DNA from: DATFVB01 sp963714035
Lineage (GTDB): Bacteria > Acidobacteriota > Thermoanaerobaculia > UBA5066 > DATFVB01
Length of the DNA: 64,000 nucleotides
Direction: 5' to 3'
NCBI GenBank assembly: GCA_963714035.1
Contig: OY970224.1
Location: forward strand, 434,001 to 498,000
The notes below the pieces were generated by a model. It had not been told where the DNA came from and did not search any database. It worked only from the letters and a program-made list of their open reading frames with translations. Positions 28,348 through 38,525 of the stretch are shown one piece after another. Positions within the stretch are counted from its first letter, which is position 1. Each line of letters opens with the position of its first letter. Made by a program: the position numbers and the translations under genes.

Positions 28348-29150
28348 GCGATCCGGGCCCGCCGGCATTTTCCACTCTCCGGATATCCCGGGACGGCCCG
28401 GTCGCGACCGTCACGCTGGCTCGTCCCGACGTCCGCAACGCGTTCGACGAGGCGATGATCGAGGATCTGACCCGCGCCTTCGGCGAGTTCACGGCCGGCG
28501 GCGAGTGGCGGGCGGTCGTTCTGACCGGCGAGGGGAAGTCCTTCTGCGCGGGCGCCGACGTGAGCTGGATGCGCCGCGCGGCGGGATATTCGCCCGAGGA
28601 GAACCGGGAAGACGCGCGGCGGATGGCGCGAATGCTCCGGACGATCGACACCTGTCCGATTCCGGTCGTCGGAAAGATCTTCGGCGCGGCGATCGGCGGG
28701 GGCGTGGGCCTCACCGCGGTCTGTGACATCGCGGTCGCCGCGGCGGGGACGGTCTTCTCTCTCGCCGAGGTCAAGCTCGGCATCCTTCCGGCGGCGATTT
28801 CTCCTTACGTTCTCCGCGCGATCGGCGCCCGGAACGCCCGGGACTTCTTCCTGACCGGCGAGCGGTTCGACGCCGCCGAGGCGCGCCGGATCGGTCTCGT
28901 GCATCTCGTGGCGGAGGACGGGGATCTCGACGCGGCCGTTGCGAGGAAGGTGGATGCGATCCTCGGCTCCGGCCCGGAGGCCGTCGCCGCCGCGAAGAAC
29001 CTGATCGACCGGGTCGCGCGGATGGGGATCGACGAGGCTTTTCCGGCGACCGCCGACGCCATCGCGGAGCGCCGCGCCTCGTCGGAGGGAAGGGAGGGCC
29101 TGACGGCGTTCCTCGAGAAGCGGCGGCCCTCCTGGTTCCGCTCCCGATGA
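28344..29150 (+). CDS. liuC: Enoyl-CoA hydratase family, probably methylglutaconyl-CoA hydratase
   Basis: 268 aa crotonase-fold enzyme. The oxyanion-hole blocks are SFCAGADVSWMRR (about residues 71-83) and the GAAIGGGVGL loop (about 117-126), followed by FSLAEVKLGILPAAISPYV with the family acidic residue in LAEVKLG. The combination of GADVSWMRR and LGILPA-ISPYV is typical of 3-methylglutaconyl-CoA hydratases (AUH/LiuC), and the neighbouring carboxylase and HMG-CoA lyase genes support that step. A general enoyl-CoA hydratase role is the alternative. Its stop overlaps the next ATG by 4 nt. Confidence 0.88.
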   Translation: MSDPGPPAFSTLRISRDGPVATVTLARPDVRNAFDEAMIEDLTRAFGEFTAGGEWRAVVLTGEGKSFCAGADVSWMRRAAGYSPEENREDARRMARMLRTIDTCPIPVVGKIFGAAIGGGVGLTAVCDIAVAAAGTVFSLAEVKLGILPAAISPYVLRAIGARNARDFFLTGERFDAAEARRIGLVHLVAEDGDLDAAVARKVDAILGSGPEAVAAAKNLIDRVARMGIDEAFPATADAIAERRASSEGREGLTAFLEKRRPSWFRSR

Positions 29151-30199
29151 CGATCCGGACCGCGATCGTCGGCTGCGGAAGGATCGCCGACCGACACCTG
29201 CGCCTGCTGACGTCGATGCCGGAGTTCTCGCTCGTGGCGATGGCGGACGTCCATCCGGAAAAAGCGGCCGGTCTGGCGGGAAGCTTCGGCGGCCGGGCCT
29301 ATCTCGACTACCGGGAGATGCTGGAGAAAGAGAAGCCCGATCTCGTTCACGTCCTCACCCCCTCCGGGTCGCACGCCTCGATCGCGCTCGACGCGATGGA
29401 GACCTGCGAGAACGTTCTCGTCGAGAAGCCGATGGCGCTTTCCCTCGCCGACGCGGACGCGATGATCGAGAAGGCCGAACGCCTCGGTCGGAGGCTGTTC
29501 GTCGTCAAGCAGAACCGGTACAACCTCCCGGTCGTGAAGCTCCGGGAGGCGCTCGAGCGGGGACGGTTCGGCCGGCTGACGCTCGGCGCGATCCGCGTAC
29601 GCTGGTGCCGGCGCCAGGACTATTACGACCAGGACGCGTATCGCGGAACGTGGGCCCAGGACGGCGGGGCGCTGACGAACCAGGCGTCTCATCACGTGGA
29701 CATGCTGCAGTGGATGTTCGGCGACGTCGAGGAGGTGTTCGCGATGACCGCGCGCCAGCTCGTGCGGATCGAGGCCGAGGACACCGGCGTCGCGGTCGTG
29801 CGGTTCGCCGGAGGCGCGCTCGGGACGATCGAGGCGACGACGGCGGCCCGCCCGACCGACATCGAGGCGTCGATCTCCGTCCTCGGCGAGCACGGCGTCG
29901 TCGAGATCGGCGGATTCGCTTTGAACGAAATGAAGCGCTGGACGTTCGAGAGCGTCGAAGAGGAAGACGAGGACGTCCTCTCCGTCTATCGCGTCAATCC
30001 CCCGAACGTGTACGGGTTCGGGCACCACGAGTACCTGGCGGGAGTGGCGCGATCGATCGCCTCCGGCGGACCGCCCGAGATCGACGGTCGCGAGGGGAGG
30101 AAGTCCCTCGAGCTGATCGTCGCGATCTACGAATCGGCGGAAACCAACGCCCCGGTGAAGTATCCGTTCACCCCGCAAAAGTGCCGGTTGGGTCGTTAG
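29147..30199 (+). CDS. Gfo/Idh/MocA family oxidoreductase
   Basis: 350 aa NAD(P)-dependent dehydrogenase. The N-terminal Rossmann fold begins TAIVGCGRIADRHLRLL (GxGxxA variant, about residues 8-13). The EKP motif that places the nicotinamide is VEKPMALSLADAD (about 95). The C-terminal alpha/beta domain has GGALTNQASHHVDMLQWMFG, with the His-His pair typical of sugar-nucleotide oxidoreductases such as WbpB/WlbA types. It probably acts on a UDP-sugar acid or inositol-like substrate, a better match to glycan synthesis than to the leucine genes around it. It overlaps the hydratase by ATGA. Confidence 0.9.
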   Translation: MTIRTAIVGCGRIADRHLRLLTSMPEFSLVAMADVHPEKAAGLAGSFGGRAYLDYREMLEKEKPDLVHVLTPSGSHASIALDAMETCENVLVEKPMALSLADADAMIEKAERLGRRLFVVKQNRYNLPVVKLREALERGRFGRLTLGAIRVRWCRRQDYYDQDAYRGTWAQDGGALTNQASHHVDMLQWMFGDVEEVFAMTARQLVRIEAEDTGVAVVRFAGGALGTIEATTAARPTDIEASISVLGEHGVVEIGGFALNEMKRWTFESVEEEDEDVLSVYRVNPPNVYGFGHHEYLAGVARSIASGGPPEIDGREGRKSLELIVAIYESAETNAPVKYPFTPQKCRLGR

Positions 30200-30211
30200 C
30201 GGAACGTCCAG

Positions 30212-30350
30212 GCCGAAGTTCGAAGCACGAAACAAACTCAAATTTCGAAGTCCGAATGAGCGAAACGGATTCCCCGTTCCGGCCTCTGAGAATTTCGGTT
30301 TTGGACTCGTTTGGGATTTGGAGATTGGGATTTTCGGATTTCCGCCGGCC
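30212..30350. repeat. TTCGGATTTC-type dyad repeat, copy 2
   Basis: It starts GGCCGAAGTTCGAAGCACGA and ends TTTTCGGATTTCCGCCGGCC, with the left half rich in CGAA/CAAATTT words and the right half in the complementary TTCGG/GATTTGG words. GC content drops sharply compared with the flanks. It fills most of the gap between two convergent genes, so it may act as a terminator or boundary. It shares its vocabulary with the element at 244-514. Confidence 0.6.
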
Positions 30351-30363
30351 ACCCCTCGCCGGG

Positions 30364-30552
30364 TTAAGCAGCCGGCGCCGGGGTGGCCGGCGGCGCGGCG
30401 GGCGGCCGGCGGGCAGCGTCGTCCTCGAACTCCGCGCCGCAGTAGTAGCACTTGACCTTCGCGCCGGGGAGCGCCTCGGGGCGCCAGTAAGTGAAACGCT
30501 TCGCGCAGCTCGGGCAGACGAAAGTCGTGCGGTTCCCGTCGATCCCGTTCAT
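30364..30552 (-). CDS. Small zinc-ribbon protein
   Basis: 62 aa. Two CxxC knuckles (Cys13/Cys16 in FVCPSCAKRF and Cys35/Cys38 in KCYYCGAEF) form a complete zinc ribbon, followed by a short acidic stretch and an Ala/Pro-rich tail. It is probably cytoplasmic and binds one zinc ion; the partner is unknown. Although short, it is supported by codon usage, the intact ribbon spacing and a TACAAT hexamer 8 nt before the ATG on its own strand. It is divergent from the biotin carboxylase gene. Confidence 0.75.
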   Translation of the reverse strand: MNGIDGNRTTFVCPSCAKRFTYWRPEALPGAKVKCYYCGAEFEDDAARRPPAAPPATPAPAA

Positions 30553-30560
30553 CGGACCGG

Positions 30561-30566
30561 ATTGTA
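30561..30566 (-). promoter_or_regulatory. -10 hexamer TACAAT for the small zinc-ribbon gene (minus strand)
   Basis: On the minus strand TACAAT is followed by 8 nt and the ATG at 30552. It is back to back with TAGAAT of the plus-strand biotin carboxylase gene, 34 bp away, so the two promoters face outward. Confidence 0.6.
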
Positions 30567-30600
30567 ACGGAAACGCGACCCGTGCCCGGTAGTCGCGGCT

Positions 30601-30606
30601 TAGAAT
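30601..30606 (+). promoter_or_regulatory. -10 hexamer TAGAAT for the biotin carboxylase gene
   Basis: TAGAAT is followed by 8 nt and the ATG at 30615, giving a leaderless arrangement. It also fixes that ATG as the start against the longer open frame from about 30582. Confidence 0.6.
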
Positions 30607-30614
30607 CGGCCGGA

Positions 30615-32084
<1,470 letters not shown>

Positions 32085-32528
32085 GCACCCGCACGATCGG
32101 CTGGCGGCACGATTCTTCCGTCGAGACGCTCGACGTGCCGGGCGGCGGCGAGATCGATTCCCGCGACGGGGAGATTCGGGCCATCACGGCGAACGGGCGC
32201 CGCACCGCGGTTCGGACCGCCCGGGAGGGAGACACCGTCTTCGTCTGGTGCGACGGCGATGCCTGGGAGTTCACGAGCGCGCCTTCGCCGGGGAAAGCCG
32301 CCCGCGGCGGCCGCGACGAGGCCGGCCTTCGGGCGCCGATGCCGGGCCGCATCGTGCGGCTCCTCGTTTCCGAAGGGGAGTCGGTCGCGCGCGGAACGAC
32401 CCTGCTCGTGCTCGAAGCGATGAAAATGGAGCACGAGATCAAGGCGCCCCACGACGGGACCGTCGCCCGGCTCCCGTTTCGGGTCGGTGATCAGGTCGAA
32501 GCGGGCGCCGCGCTCGTCGAATTCGCGG

Positions 32529-32534
32529 GATAAT
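32529..32534 (+). promoter_or_regulatory. Putative -10 hexamer GATAAT before the HMG-CoA lyase gene
   Basis: GATAAT overlaps the preceding stop codon and is followed by 7 nt and the ATG at 32542. The spacing matches the leaderless pattern, but the first base is off-consensus and cotranscription with the carrier gene is equally possible. Confidence 0.35.
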
Positions 32535-32541
32535 CGCCCGC

Positions 32542-33498
32542 ATGTCGGAGGACCTGCCCTACTCGGTCACGCGCCCGCGAGTTCCGCCGAGCGTGACCGT
32601 CTACGAAGTGGGCCCTCGGGACGGTCTTCAGAACGAGAAGGAGACCGTTCCGACGGCGGTCAAGATCGGATTCATCGAGAGGCTGGCCGACGCGGGGCTG
32701 ACGGCCATCGAGATCACGTCGTTCGTGAAGCCGTCCGCGGTTCCTCAGCTCGCCGACGCCGCCGAGGTCGTGCGAGGGGTGCGCCGGAGGAGCGGCCTGA
32801 GGCTTCCCGTGCTCGTCCCCAACACGAAAGGGTTCGAGGCCGCGCGCGCCGTGGGCGTCCGCGAGGTGGCGGTCTTCACGGCCGCGTCCGAAACGTTCAA
32901 CCGGCGGAACATCAACTGCGGCATCGAGGAATCGATCGAGCGATTCCGACCCGTCGTCGCCGCGGCCGCGGAGGACAGGATCCGGGTGCGCGCGTACATC
33001 TCCACCGCGTTCGGCTGCCCCTTCGAGGGAAAAATCGAGCCGGAGTCGGTGCGCGAGGTGGTCCACATGCTGCTCGATCTCGGGATCGAGGAGATCTCGA
33101 TCGGGGACACGATCGGGGTGGCGACGCCGAACCAGGTCTACGACGTCGTCGAGACTCTCTATGCCTCCGGCGTCACCCGCGAGGTCCTGGCGCTCCACTT
33201 TCACGACACCCGCGGGACCGCGCTCGCCAACGTCTGCGCCGGGCTCGATTGCGGCGTGACGATCTTCGACGCTTCCGCCGGGGGGCTCGGGGGGTGTCCT
33301 TACGCGCCGGGGGCGACCGGGAACCTGGCGACCGAGGATCTGCTCTATCTGCTGGACGGATTGGGTGTTTCGACCGGCGTCTCCCTCTCGGGAGTCGTCG
33401 ACGCGAGCCTGTACCTCGCCCGTGAAACCGGGCGACGTCCGCCGTCCCGATATCTCGCCGCGAGGCTCGGCGAGCCTCAGGGCTCCCTCCCCCCGTAG
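32542..33498 (+). CDS. mvaB: Hydroxymethylglutaryl-CoA lyase
   Basis: 318 aa TIM-barrel lyase cleaving HMG-CoA to acetyl-CoA and acetoacetate, the last step of leucine breakdown. The blocks are EVGPRDGLQNEKETVPTAVK near the N-terminus, EITSFVKPSAVPQLAD, STAFGCPFEGKI and FHDTRGTALAN. The active-site cysteine lies in GGLGGCPYAPGATGN (about residue 252), the residue that separates HMG-CoA lyases from related homocitrate-type enzymes. It starts 8 bp after the biotin carrier stop. Its stop codon touches the repeat at 33498. Confidence 0.95.
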   Translation: MSEDLPYSVTRPRVPPSVTVYEVGPRDGLQNEKETVPTAVKIGFIERLADAGLTAIEITSFVKPSAVPQLADAAEVVRGVRRRSGLRLPVLVPNTKGFEAARAVGVREVAVFTAASETFNRRNINCGIEESIERFRPVVAAAAEDRIRVRAYISTAFGCPFEGKIEPESVREVVHMLLDLGIEEISIGDTIGVATPNQVYDVVETLYASGVTREVLALHFHDTRGTALANVCAGLDCGVTIFDASAGGLGGCPYAPGATGNLATEDLLYLLDGLGVSTGVSLSGVVDASLYLARETGRRPPSRYLAARLGEPQGSLPP

Positions 33499-33771
33499 TG
33501 TCCCGGTCCCGGAAATAGCCTTATGGTCGTTCGGAGCGCCGCGGGGCGGGATGCAAGGCGGCGCGACACAGGCGATACCCGAGTATCGTCGAGGAGAGCC
33601 AACGCCGCAGATCGCTCCGCGCCGCCCGAACCCTTTGGGCGCCCGCACATTGCGGACGATCTCGGCGTTGCTCGCCGGGTCCGATCGCTTCGGCATCTGC
33701 CCCCTCCTCGCGCCTTGACCTCGTCCGAAGGCCGCGGGCGCGACCGTGAAGTTATTTCCGGGACGGGACAC
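33498..33771. repeat. Palindromic-ended ~275 bp intergenic element, copy B
   Basis: It starts GTGTCCCGGTCCCGGAAATA and ends with its complement (TATTTCCGGGACGGGACAC, 33753-33771) apart from one extra G on the left. The interior aligns with copy A (3379-3654). The ends of the two copies differ at several bases, yet each copy is complementary to its own other end. It begins on the last base of the mvaB stop codon and may also act as a transcript end. The remaining gap, 33772-33865, holds the next promoter. Confidence 0.8.
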
Positions 33772-33799
33772 CGGAGGGGGCGGCGGCGGAAGCTTTCGA

Positions 33800-33829
33800 T
33801 TGACACCGGGGAGCGGCGCGGGGTAAATT
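33800..33829 (+). promoter_or_regulatory. Sigma70-type promoter TTGACA-N18-TAAATT
   Basis: A consensus -35 TTGACA (33800-33805) and a -10 TAAATT (33824-33829) are 18 bp apart. Transcription would begin near 33836, leaving a ~30 nt leader with GAGGGG (33858-33863) just before the ATG at 33866. This is the only clear -35/-10 pair I found in the window. Confidence 0.7.
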
Positions 33830-33865
33830 TTTTAATGACAGTGGTTTCCCATGTCGTGAGGGGTA

Positions 33866-35125
33866 ATGGCTAAGTCGATTCTGCTGGCCGACGACTCGTT
33901 GACCATCCAGAAGGTCATCGAATTGACGTTCTCGGACACCGATTACGAGCTGACGACCGTCAGCAACGGCGCCGAAGCGCTCACCGCGCTCGAGCGCCAC
34001 CGGCCCGACCTCGTGATGGCGGACGTGGTGATGCCCGGGAAGAACGGCTACGAGGTCTGCGAGGCCATCAAGTCGAACCCGGCCCTCGCCGACATCCCCG
34101 TGATCCTCCTTTCCGGAACTTTCGAGCCTTTCGACCGGGAACGCGCCGAGCGCGCCCGCGCCAACGCCATCGTCACGAAACCGTTCGATTCGAAGAATCT
34201 TCTCGTCCAGGTCGAGACGCTTCTCCACGGCCGCCGGCCCTCGCCGACGACCGTCGCGGTCCCGGCCGCGCCGGACGCGTCGCTCGAGACCCGTGCTTTT
34301 CCGACCGCAGAGCTCGCGCACTCCCGGTCGGACTCGGGTCTCGATTTCGCGGAATTCCCCTCGGAGAGCGCCTTCGAGTCGGCGCCCGGCCGGCAGGAAG
34401 AGGCCGGCCCGCTCGACGCCGGGCGGACGGGCGAGGCGACCCCCCTGGAGCCGCTGGCGTTTCCGTTGGACGACACGTCCCCCTTCGGCCGGTCCTCGGC
34501 CGCCCCGTCGCGCGACGAAGCCGCACGATCCGTCCCCGATCCGTTTTCCGAGGCGGACAACGTCTTCGAGTTCCCGGCCGTCGAGGCGGCTTCGGAACGG
34601 GAGACGGAGGCGCCGTCTCTCGAGGTCCCGTCTCCGTGGGCCGCCCGGACGGATCAGGAAGTCACCCAGGAGCTCGTGGCTTCCCGCCTCGAGCCGCCTC
34701 CGGAATTCCCCTCCGAGCCGGTCTTTCTGAATCGCGAACCGGAGCCCGAGATCGAGGCGCCTCCGGCGCCGTCGCCGCTCGACCGTTCGGTGGAGGAGGC
34801 GAGCGCTCTCGACGAGTCCCCGGCGGAAACCTCCGCGGCCGGCGCCGAGCGCGTAAAGCCGTCGCCGGCCGAGCTCGCTTCCGAGATCGAGGAGCTCGCG
34901 CAGGGCGCTTCGATCTCCGATCTGGCGAAGATGGTCAGCCGGATCGCCCCGGCGGCGTCGCTTTCCGACGAGGACGTCGAGAGGATTTCCCGCCGGGTCG
35001 TGGAGCGTCTCTCGGAGAAGATCCTCCGCGAGATCGCATGGGAAGTCGTGCCGGACCTCGCCGAGATCCTCGTCCGGCAGCGCCTGCGCGAGCTGGAAGC
35101 CGAGCCCTCGGGCGACTCCCGATAG
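33866..35125 (+). CDS. Response regulator with long acidic linker and conserved C-terminal helical tail
   Basis: 419 aa. The receiver domain (residues 1-120) has Asp9-Asp10 in LLADDS, the phospho-acceptor Asp in VMADVVMPGKNGYE (about residue 53), a Ser in place of the usual Thr (LLSGT) and Lys in VTKPFDSK. Residues about 130-330 are a low-complexity Glu/Pro/Ser/Ala-rich linker. The last 70 residues form amphipathic helices ending in EIAWEVVPDLAEILVRQRL, a tail I have seen in acidobacterial and myxobacterial regulators next to housekeeping genes. There is no DNA-binding domain, so output is by protein contact. No kinase is adjacent. Confidence 0.85.
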   Translation: MAKSILLADDSLTIQKVIELTFSDTDYELTTVSNGAEALTALERHRPDLVMADVVMPGKNGYEVCEAIKSNPALADIPVILLSGTFEPFDRERAERARANAIVTKPFDSKNLLVQVETLLHGRRPSPTTVAVPAAPDASLETRAFPTAELAHSRSDSGLDFAEFPSESAFESAPGRQEEAGPLDAGRTGEATPLEPLAFPLDDTSPFGRSSAAPSRDEAARSVPDPFSEADNVFEFPAVEAASERETEAPSLEVPSPWAARTDQEVTQELVASRLEPPPEFPSEPVFLNREPEPEIEAPPAPSPLDRSVEEASALDESPAETSAAGAERVKPSPAELASEIEELAQGASISDLAKMVSRIAPAASLSDEDVERISRRVVERLSEKILREIAWEVVPDLAEILVRQRLRELEAEPSGDSR

Positions 35126-35133
35126 AAATTCCG

Positions 35134-37755
35134 GTGGCTTCCCCGACCGGACTGCCCAAGACTTTCGACCCTTCTTCGTTCGAAGAGCGGCAATCGAGCC
35201 GGTGGGAAGCGGCGGGCGCCTTCCGGCCGGGCGGCCGCCCGGGCGATCCGAAGTTCTCGGTCGTCATCGCTCCGCCCAACGTCACGGGGAAGATCCACAT
35301 CGGACACGCCCTCGAGAACTCGATCGTCGACGCCCTCGTGCGCTGGAAACGGATGCAGGGATTCCGCACGGTGTGGGTCCCGGGAACCGACCACGCCGGA
35401 ATCGCGACCCAGATGGTCGTCGAACGGGCTCTCGCGCGGGAGGGGATCGACCGGAAGGCGATCGGCCGCGAGGCGTTCGTCGAGAAGGTGTGGGAGTGGA
35501 AGAAGGAATCGAAGGACTCGATCCGCCATCAGCTCGAGCGACTCGGCTGCTCGCTCGACTGGAGCCGGGAGCGGTTCACCCTCGACGAGGGGCTCTCCCG
35601 GGCGGTGCGGAAGGTCTTCGTCGACCTGCACCGGGACGGGCTCGTGTATCGCGGCCGCTACGTCGTGAACTGGTGCCCGAGGTGCGGCACCGCGGTCTCG
35701 GACCTCGAAGTGAACCACGTCGAGACTCCGGGGAAGCTCTACTTCATCAAGTACGACGTCGAGGGAGACGACGTCGGCGCGATCGTCGCGACCACCCGGC
35801 CGGAAACGCTCCTCGGCGACACGGCGCTCGCGATCGCGCCGAACGATCCCAGGACCCGTCGCCTCGTCGGGAAGACCGCCGTCCTCCCGATCCTCGGCCG
35901 CCGGCTGCCGGTCGTCGAGGACGAGTTCGTCGACCGCGAGTTCGGGTCGGGAATCGTGAAGGTCACCCCGGCCCACGACCCGAACGACTTCGCCGCCGCG
36001 TCGCGCCACGGTCTCCCCGCGCTGCTCGTGATCGGCCCGGACGGCCGGATGACCGAAGAGGCGGGGCCGTTCGCCGGTCTCGACCGGTTCGAGGCGCGCG
36101 CCCGGGTCCTCGAGCGTCTCTGGTCCGAGCAGAGGATCGTGGACGCGCGCGAGCACGTGCACGCCGTCGGCCACTGCCAGCGCTGCGACACGGTGATCGA
36201 GCCTTACCTCTCGAACCAGTGGTTCGTCCGCGTCGAGCCGCTCGCCGGGCCGGCGGTGGCCGCCGTGGAGAGCGGAGAGATCCGGTTCTTTCCGGAGCAC
36301 TGGACGAAGACGTACTTCGAATGGATGCGGAACATCCACGACTGGTGCGTGTCCCGCCAGCTCTGGTGGGGTCATCGGATCCCCGCGTACTACTGCGCGC
36401 GCGACCACGTGACGGTCGCCGAGGAGCGCCCGGCGGCGTGCGCGACCTGCGGCCTCTCGGACCTCGTCCAGGACCCGGACGTCCTCGACACGTGGTTCTC
36501 TTCCCAGCTCTGGCCGTTTTCCGTCTTCGGCTGGCCCGAGCCGACCGACGACCTTCGCGAGTTCTACCCGACCGACGTGCTCGTCTCCGGTTTCGACATC
36601 CTGTTTTTCTGGGACGCGCGAATGATCATGGCGGGCCTCCGGCTGACCCGGACGCCGCCGTTTTCGATACTCCATCTCCACGGGCTCGTTCGAGACGAGA
36701 AGGGGGAGAAGATGTCGAAGACGCGCGGAAACGTGATCGACCCGCTCGACGTGATCGCCGAGTTCGGCGCGGACGCCGTGCGCTTCACGCTCCTCTCGCT
36801 CGCCTCGCCCGGCCGCGACCTCCCGCTCGCGCGGAGCCGGATGGCGGGCTCCCGCGCCTTCATGACGAAGGTCTGGAACGCCACCCGCTTCGTCCTGGCG
36901 CAGGAAGCGCCGGAGCCGGAGCCCGGCGGCGACGATCCCCGGGCGCTCCCGCTCCTCGACCGCGCGATCCTCTCCCGCCTGCACGAGACGATCGAGGCGG
37001 TCGGCCGCCAGCTCGGCGAGTTCCGGTTCGATCTGGCGGCGGCGAGCATCTACGAATTCGTCTGGCGCGACTTCTGCGACCGTTACCTCGAGATGGTCAA
37101 GCCGGTCCTGTCGGGCCGGACGGGCAGCGACGCGGAGCGGCGATCCGCGCGGCGCACCCTGCACGCCTGCCTGCGGGAAGTCCTCGCGCTCCTGCACCCG
37201 TTCGCGCCGTTCGTCACCGAGGAGATCTGGGCGGCGCTCGGCGGCGGGACGCTGCTCGCGATCTCGCCCTTTCCGAAGTACGACGCCGGCCTCGTCGCGC
37301 CCGAGGCGGACGCCGCGGTCCGCTCCTTCGCGGAGATCCTCACGCGCGTGCGGAATTTCCGCTCGGAACGCGGAGCTTCGCCGACCGAGCCGGTCGAGCT
37401 GCGGATCGCTCCCGATGCGCCGCACGCCGGAGCGCTGCGAGAGCTCGCGCCGGTGCTCGTCGCGCTGGGCCGCCTGTCGGCGCTCGAGTTCGAGGCCGCC
37501 GCGGCCGGCGACTCGCGCGACGTCGTCGAGGGGGTCGCCGTCGGCATCCGGTTCGCCCGCATCGAGGGCGCCGCCGACCGCGCGGGGATCGAGCGGGAGC
37601 TCGGGAAGCTCGACGACGAGATCCAGGTCCTCGCGACCCGGCTCCGGAATCCCGAGTACCTCGAGAAGGCGCCCGACGCGATCGTCCAGAAGTCGCGTCA
37701 GCGCCTCTTCGACATGGAAAAGCGCCGCGCCGCCCTCGCCGGGACGCCGCATTGA
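35134..37755 (+). CDS. valS: Valyl-tRNA synthetase
   Basis: 873 aa class I synthetase charging tRNA-Val. The HIGH motif is NVTGKIHIGHALENS (about residues 45-60) and the KMSKS motif is EKMSKTRGNVIDPLDV. The editing domain has TTRPETLLGDTALA, and GTDHAGIATQ follows the first motif. The anticodon domain leads to a C-terminal coiled-coil arm (about residues 810-873), as expected for ValRS. The GTG at 35134, 8 bp after the preceding stop, was chosen because it gives the normal short N-terminus. The stop overlaps the next gene. Confidence 0.96.
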   Translation: MASPTGLPKTFDPSSFEERQSSRWEAAGAFRPGGRPGDPKFSVVIAPPNVTGKIHIGHALENSIVDALVRWKRMQGFRTVWVPGTDHAGIATQMVVERALAREGIDRKAIGREAFVEKVWEWKKESKDSIRHQLERLGCSLDWSRERFTLDEGLSRAVRKVFVDLHRDGLVYRGRYVVNWCPRCGTAVSDLEVNHVETPGKLYFIKYDVEGDDVGAIVATTRPETLLGDTALAIAPNDPRTRRLVGKTAVLPILGRRLPVVEDEFVDREFGSGIVKVTPAHDPNDFAAASRHGLPALLVIGPDGRMTEEAGPFAGLDRFEARARVLERLWSEQRIVDAREHVHAVGHCQRCDTVIEPYLSNQWFVRVEPLAGPAVAAVESGEIRFFPEHWTKTYFEWMRNIHDWCVSRQLWWGHRIPAYYCARDHVTVAEERPAACATCGLSDLVQDPDVLDTWFSSQLWPFSVFGWPEPTDDLREFYPTDVLVSGFDILFFWDARMIMAGLRLTRTPPFSILHLHGLVRDEKGEKMSKTRGNVIDPLDVIAEFGADAVRFTLLSLASPGRDLPLARSRMAGSRAFMTKVWNATRFVLAQEAPEPEPGGDDPRALPLLDRAILSRLHETIEAVGRQLGEFRFDLAAASIYEFVWRDFCDRYLEMVKPVLSGRTGSDAERRSARRTLHACLREVLALLHPFAPFVTEEIWAALGGGTLLAISPFPKYDAGLVAPEADAAVRSFAEILTRVRNFRSERGASPTEPVELRIAPDAPHAGALRELAPVLVALGRLSALEFEAAAAGDSRDVVEGVAVGIRFARIEGAADRAGIERELGKLDDEIQVLATRLRNPEYLEKAPDAIVQKSRQRLFDMEKRRAALAGTPH

Positions 37756-38525
37756 TCGACGTCTTCGGGGACCCGTTCGATCCCACGGGCTATCGACGGC
37801 TCGCCAATTTCATTTTCTTCCCCTCCGTCGATTCGACGAACTCGGTCGGCCGCGGGCTGATCGACCACTCGTCGGCCGAAGAGTTCGCTCTCGCTCCGAC
37901 GGTCGTCGCGGCCGCCGCCCAGACGGAGGGCCGCGGCCGCCGCGACCGGAGCTGGACGTCGCCGGAGGGCGGTCTCTACGCGACGTTCGTTTTCCGCGTT
38001 CCCGAAGGCGCGCGGCTCCCGCACCTCCCGCTCGCGGCGGGGGTCTGGGTCTCGGAAGCGCTCGCATCGGCGGCCGGAGTGGCGACGCGCCTGAAGTGGC
38101 CCAACGACGTCCTCGCCGGCCCCCGGAAGGTCGCGGGAATCCTGACGGAAGCCAAAACGCGCGGCGACGAGACGCACGTGGCGATCGGCATCGGCGTGAA
38201 CGTCCGCGGCCCGGCGGACGCTTTCGGCGACGGCGCGACGAGCGCCGAGGCGGTCGCCGCCGGTCCTCCGTCGCTCTCGCGGGTGTTCGCCGAGATCTGC
38301 CGCGCGTGCGACCGGTTCCTCGAATCCCCGGGCGACGCGAGCGTCGTCGAGCGATGGCTCGAGCGTTCCCGGCACGAGGCGGGGGCGGAGATCCGCGTCA
38401 CGCCGCCCGACGGAGGAGCTCCGGTCGTGGGCGGCTTCGCGGGGCTGACGGAGGACGGGTTCCTGCGGCTCTCGACCGGGAGCTCGGAAATCGTCGTGAC
38501 GTCGGGAGAGGTCGGCTCCTGGTGA
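37752..38525 (+). CDS. birA: Biotin--acetyl-CoA-carboxylase ligase (BirA type without repressor domain)
   Basis: 257 aa starting at a TTG that overlaps the valS stop. It activates biotin as biotinyl-AMP and transfers it to carrier lysines. The family motifs are FPSVDSTNS, TEGRGRRDRSWTSPEGGLY (the biotinyl-AMP loop, normally GRGRRGR) and LKWPNDVLAGPRKVAGILTE. The C-terminal 50 residues form the small beta-barrel domain. There is no N-terminal winged helix, so it is a catalytic-only ligase. A natural substrate is the carrier encoded at 32051. Its stop overlaps the coaX start. Confidence 0.92.
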   Translation: MIDVFGDPFDPTGYRRLANFIFFPSVDSTNSVGRGLIDHSSAEEFALAPTVVAAAAQTEGRGRRDRSWTSPEGGLYATFVFRVPEGARLPHLPLAAGVWVSEALASAAGVATRLKWPNDVLAGPRKVAGILTEAKTRGDETHVAIGIGVNVRGPADAFGDGATSAEAVAAGPPSLSRVFAEICRACDRFLESPGDASVVERWLERSRHEAGAEIRVTPPDGGAPVVGGFAGLTEDGFLRLSTGSSEIVVTSGEVGSW

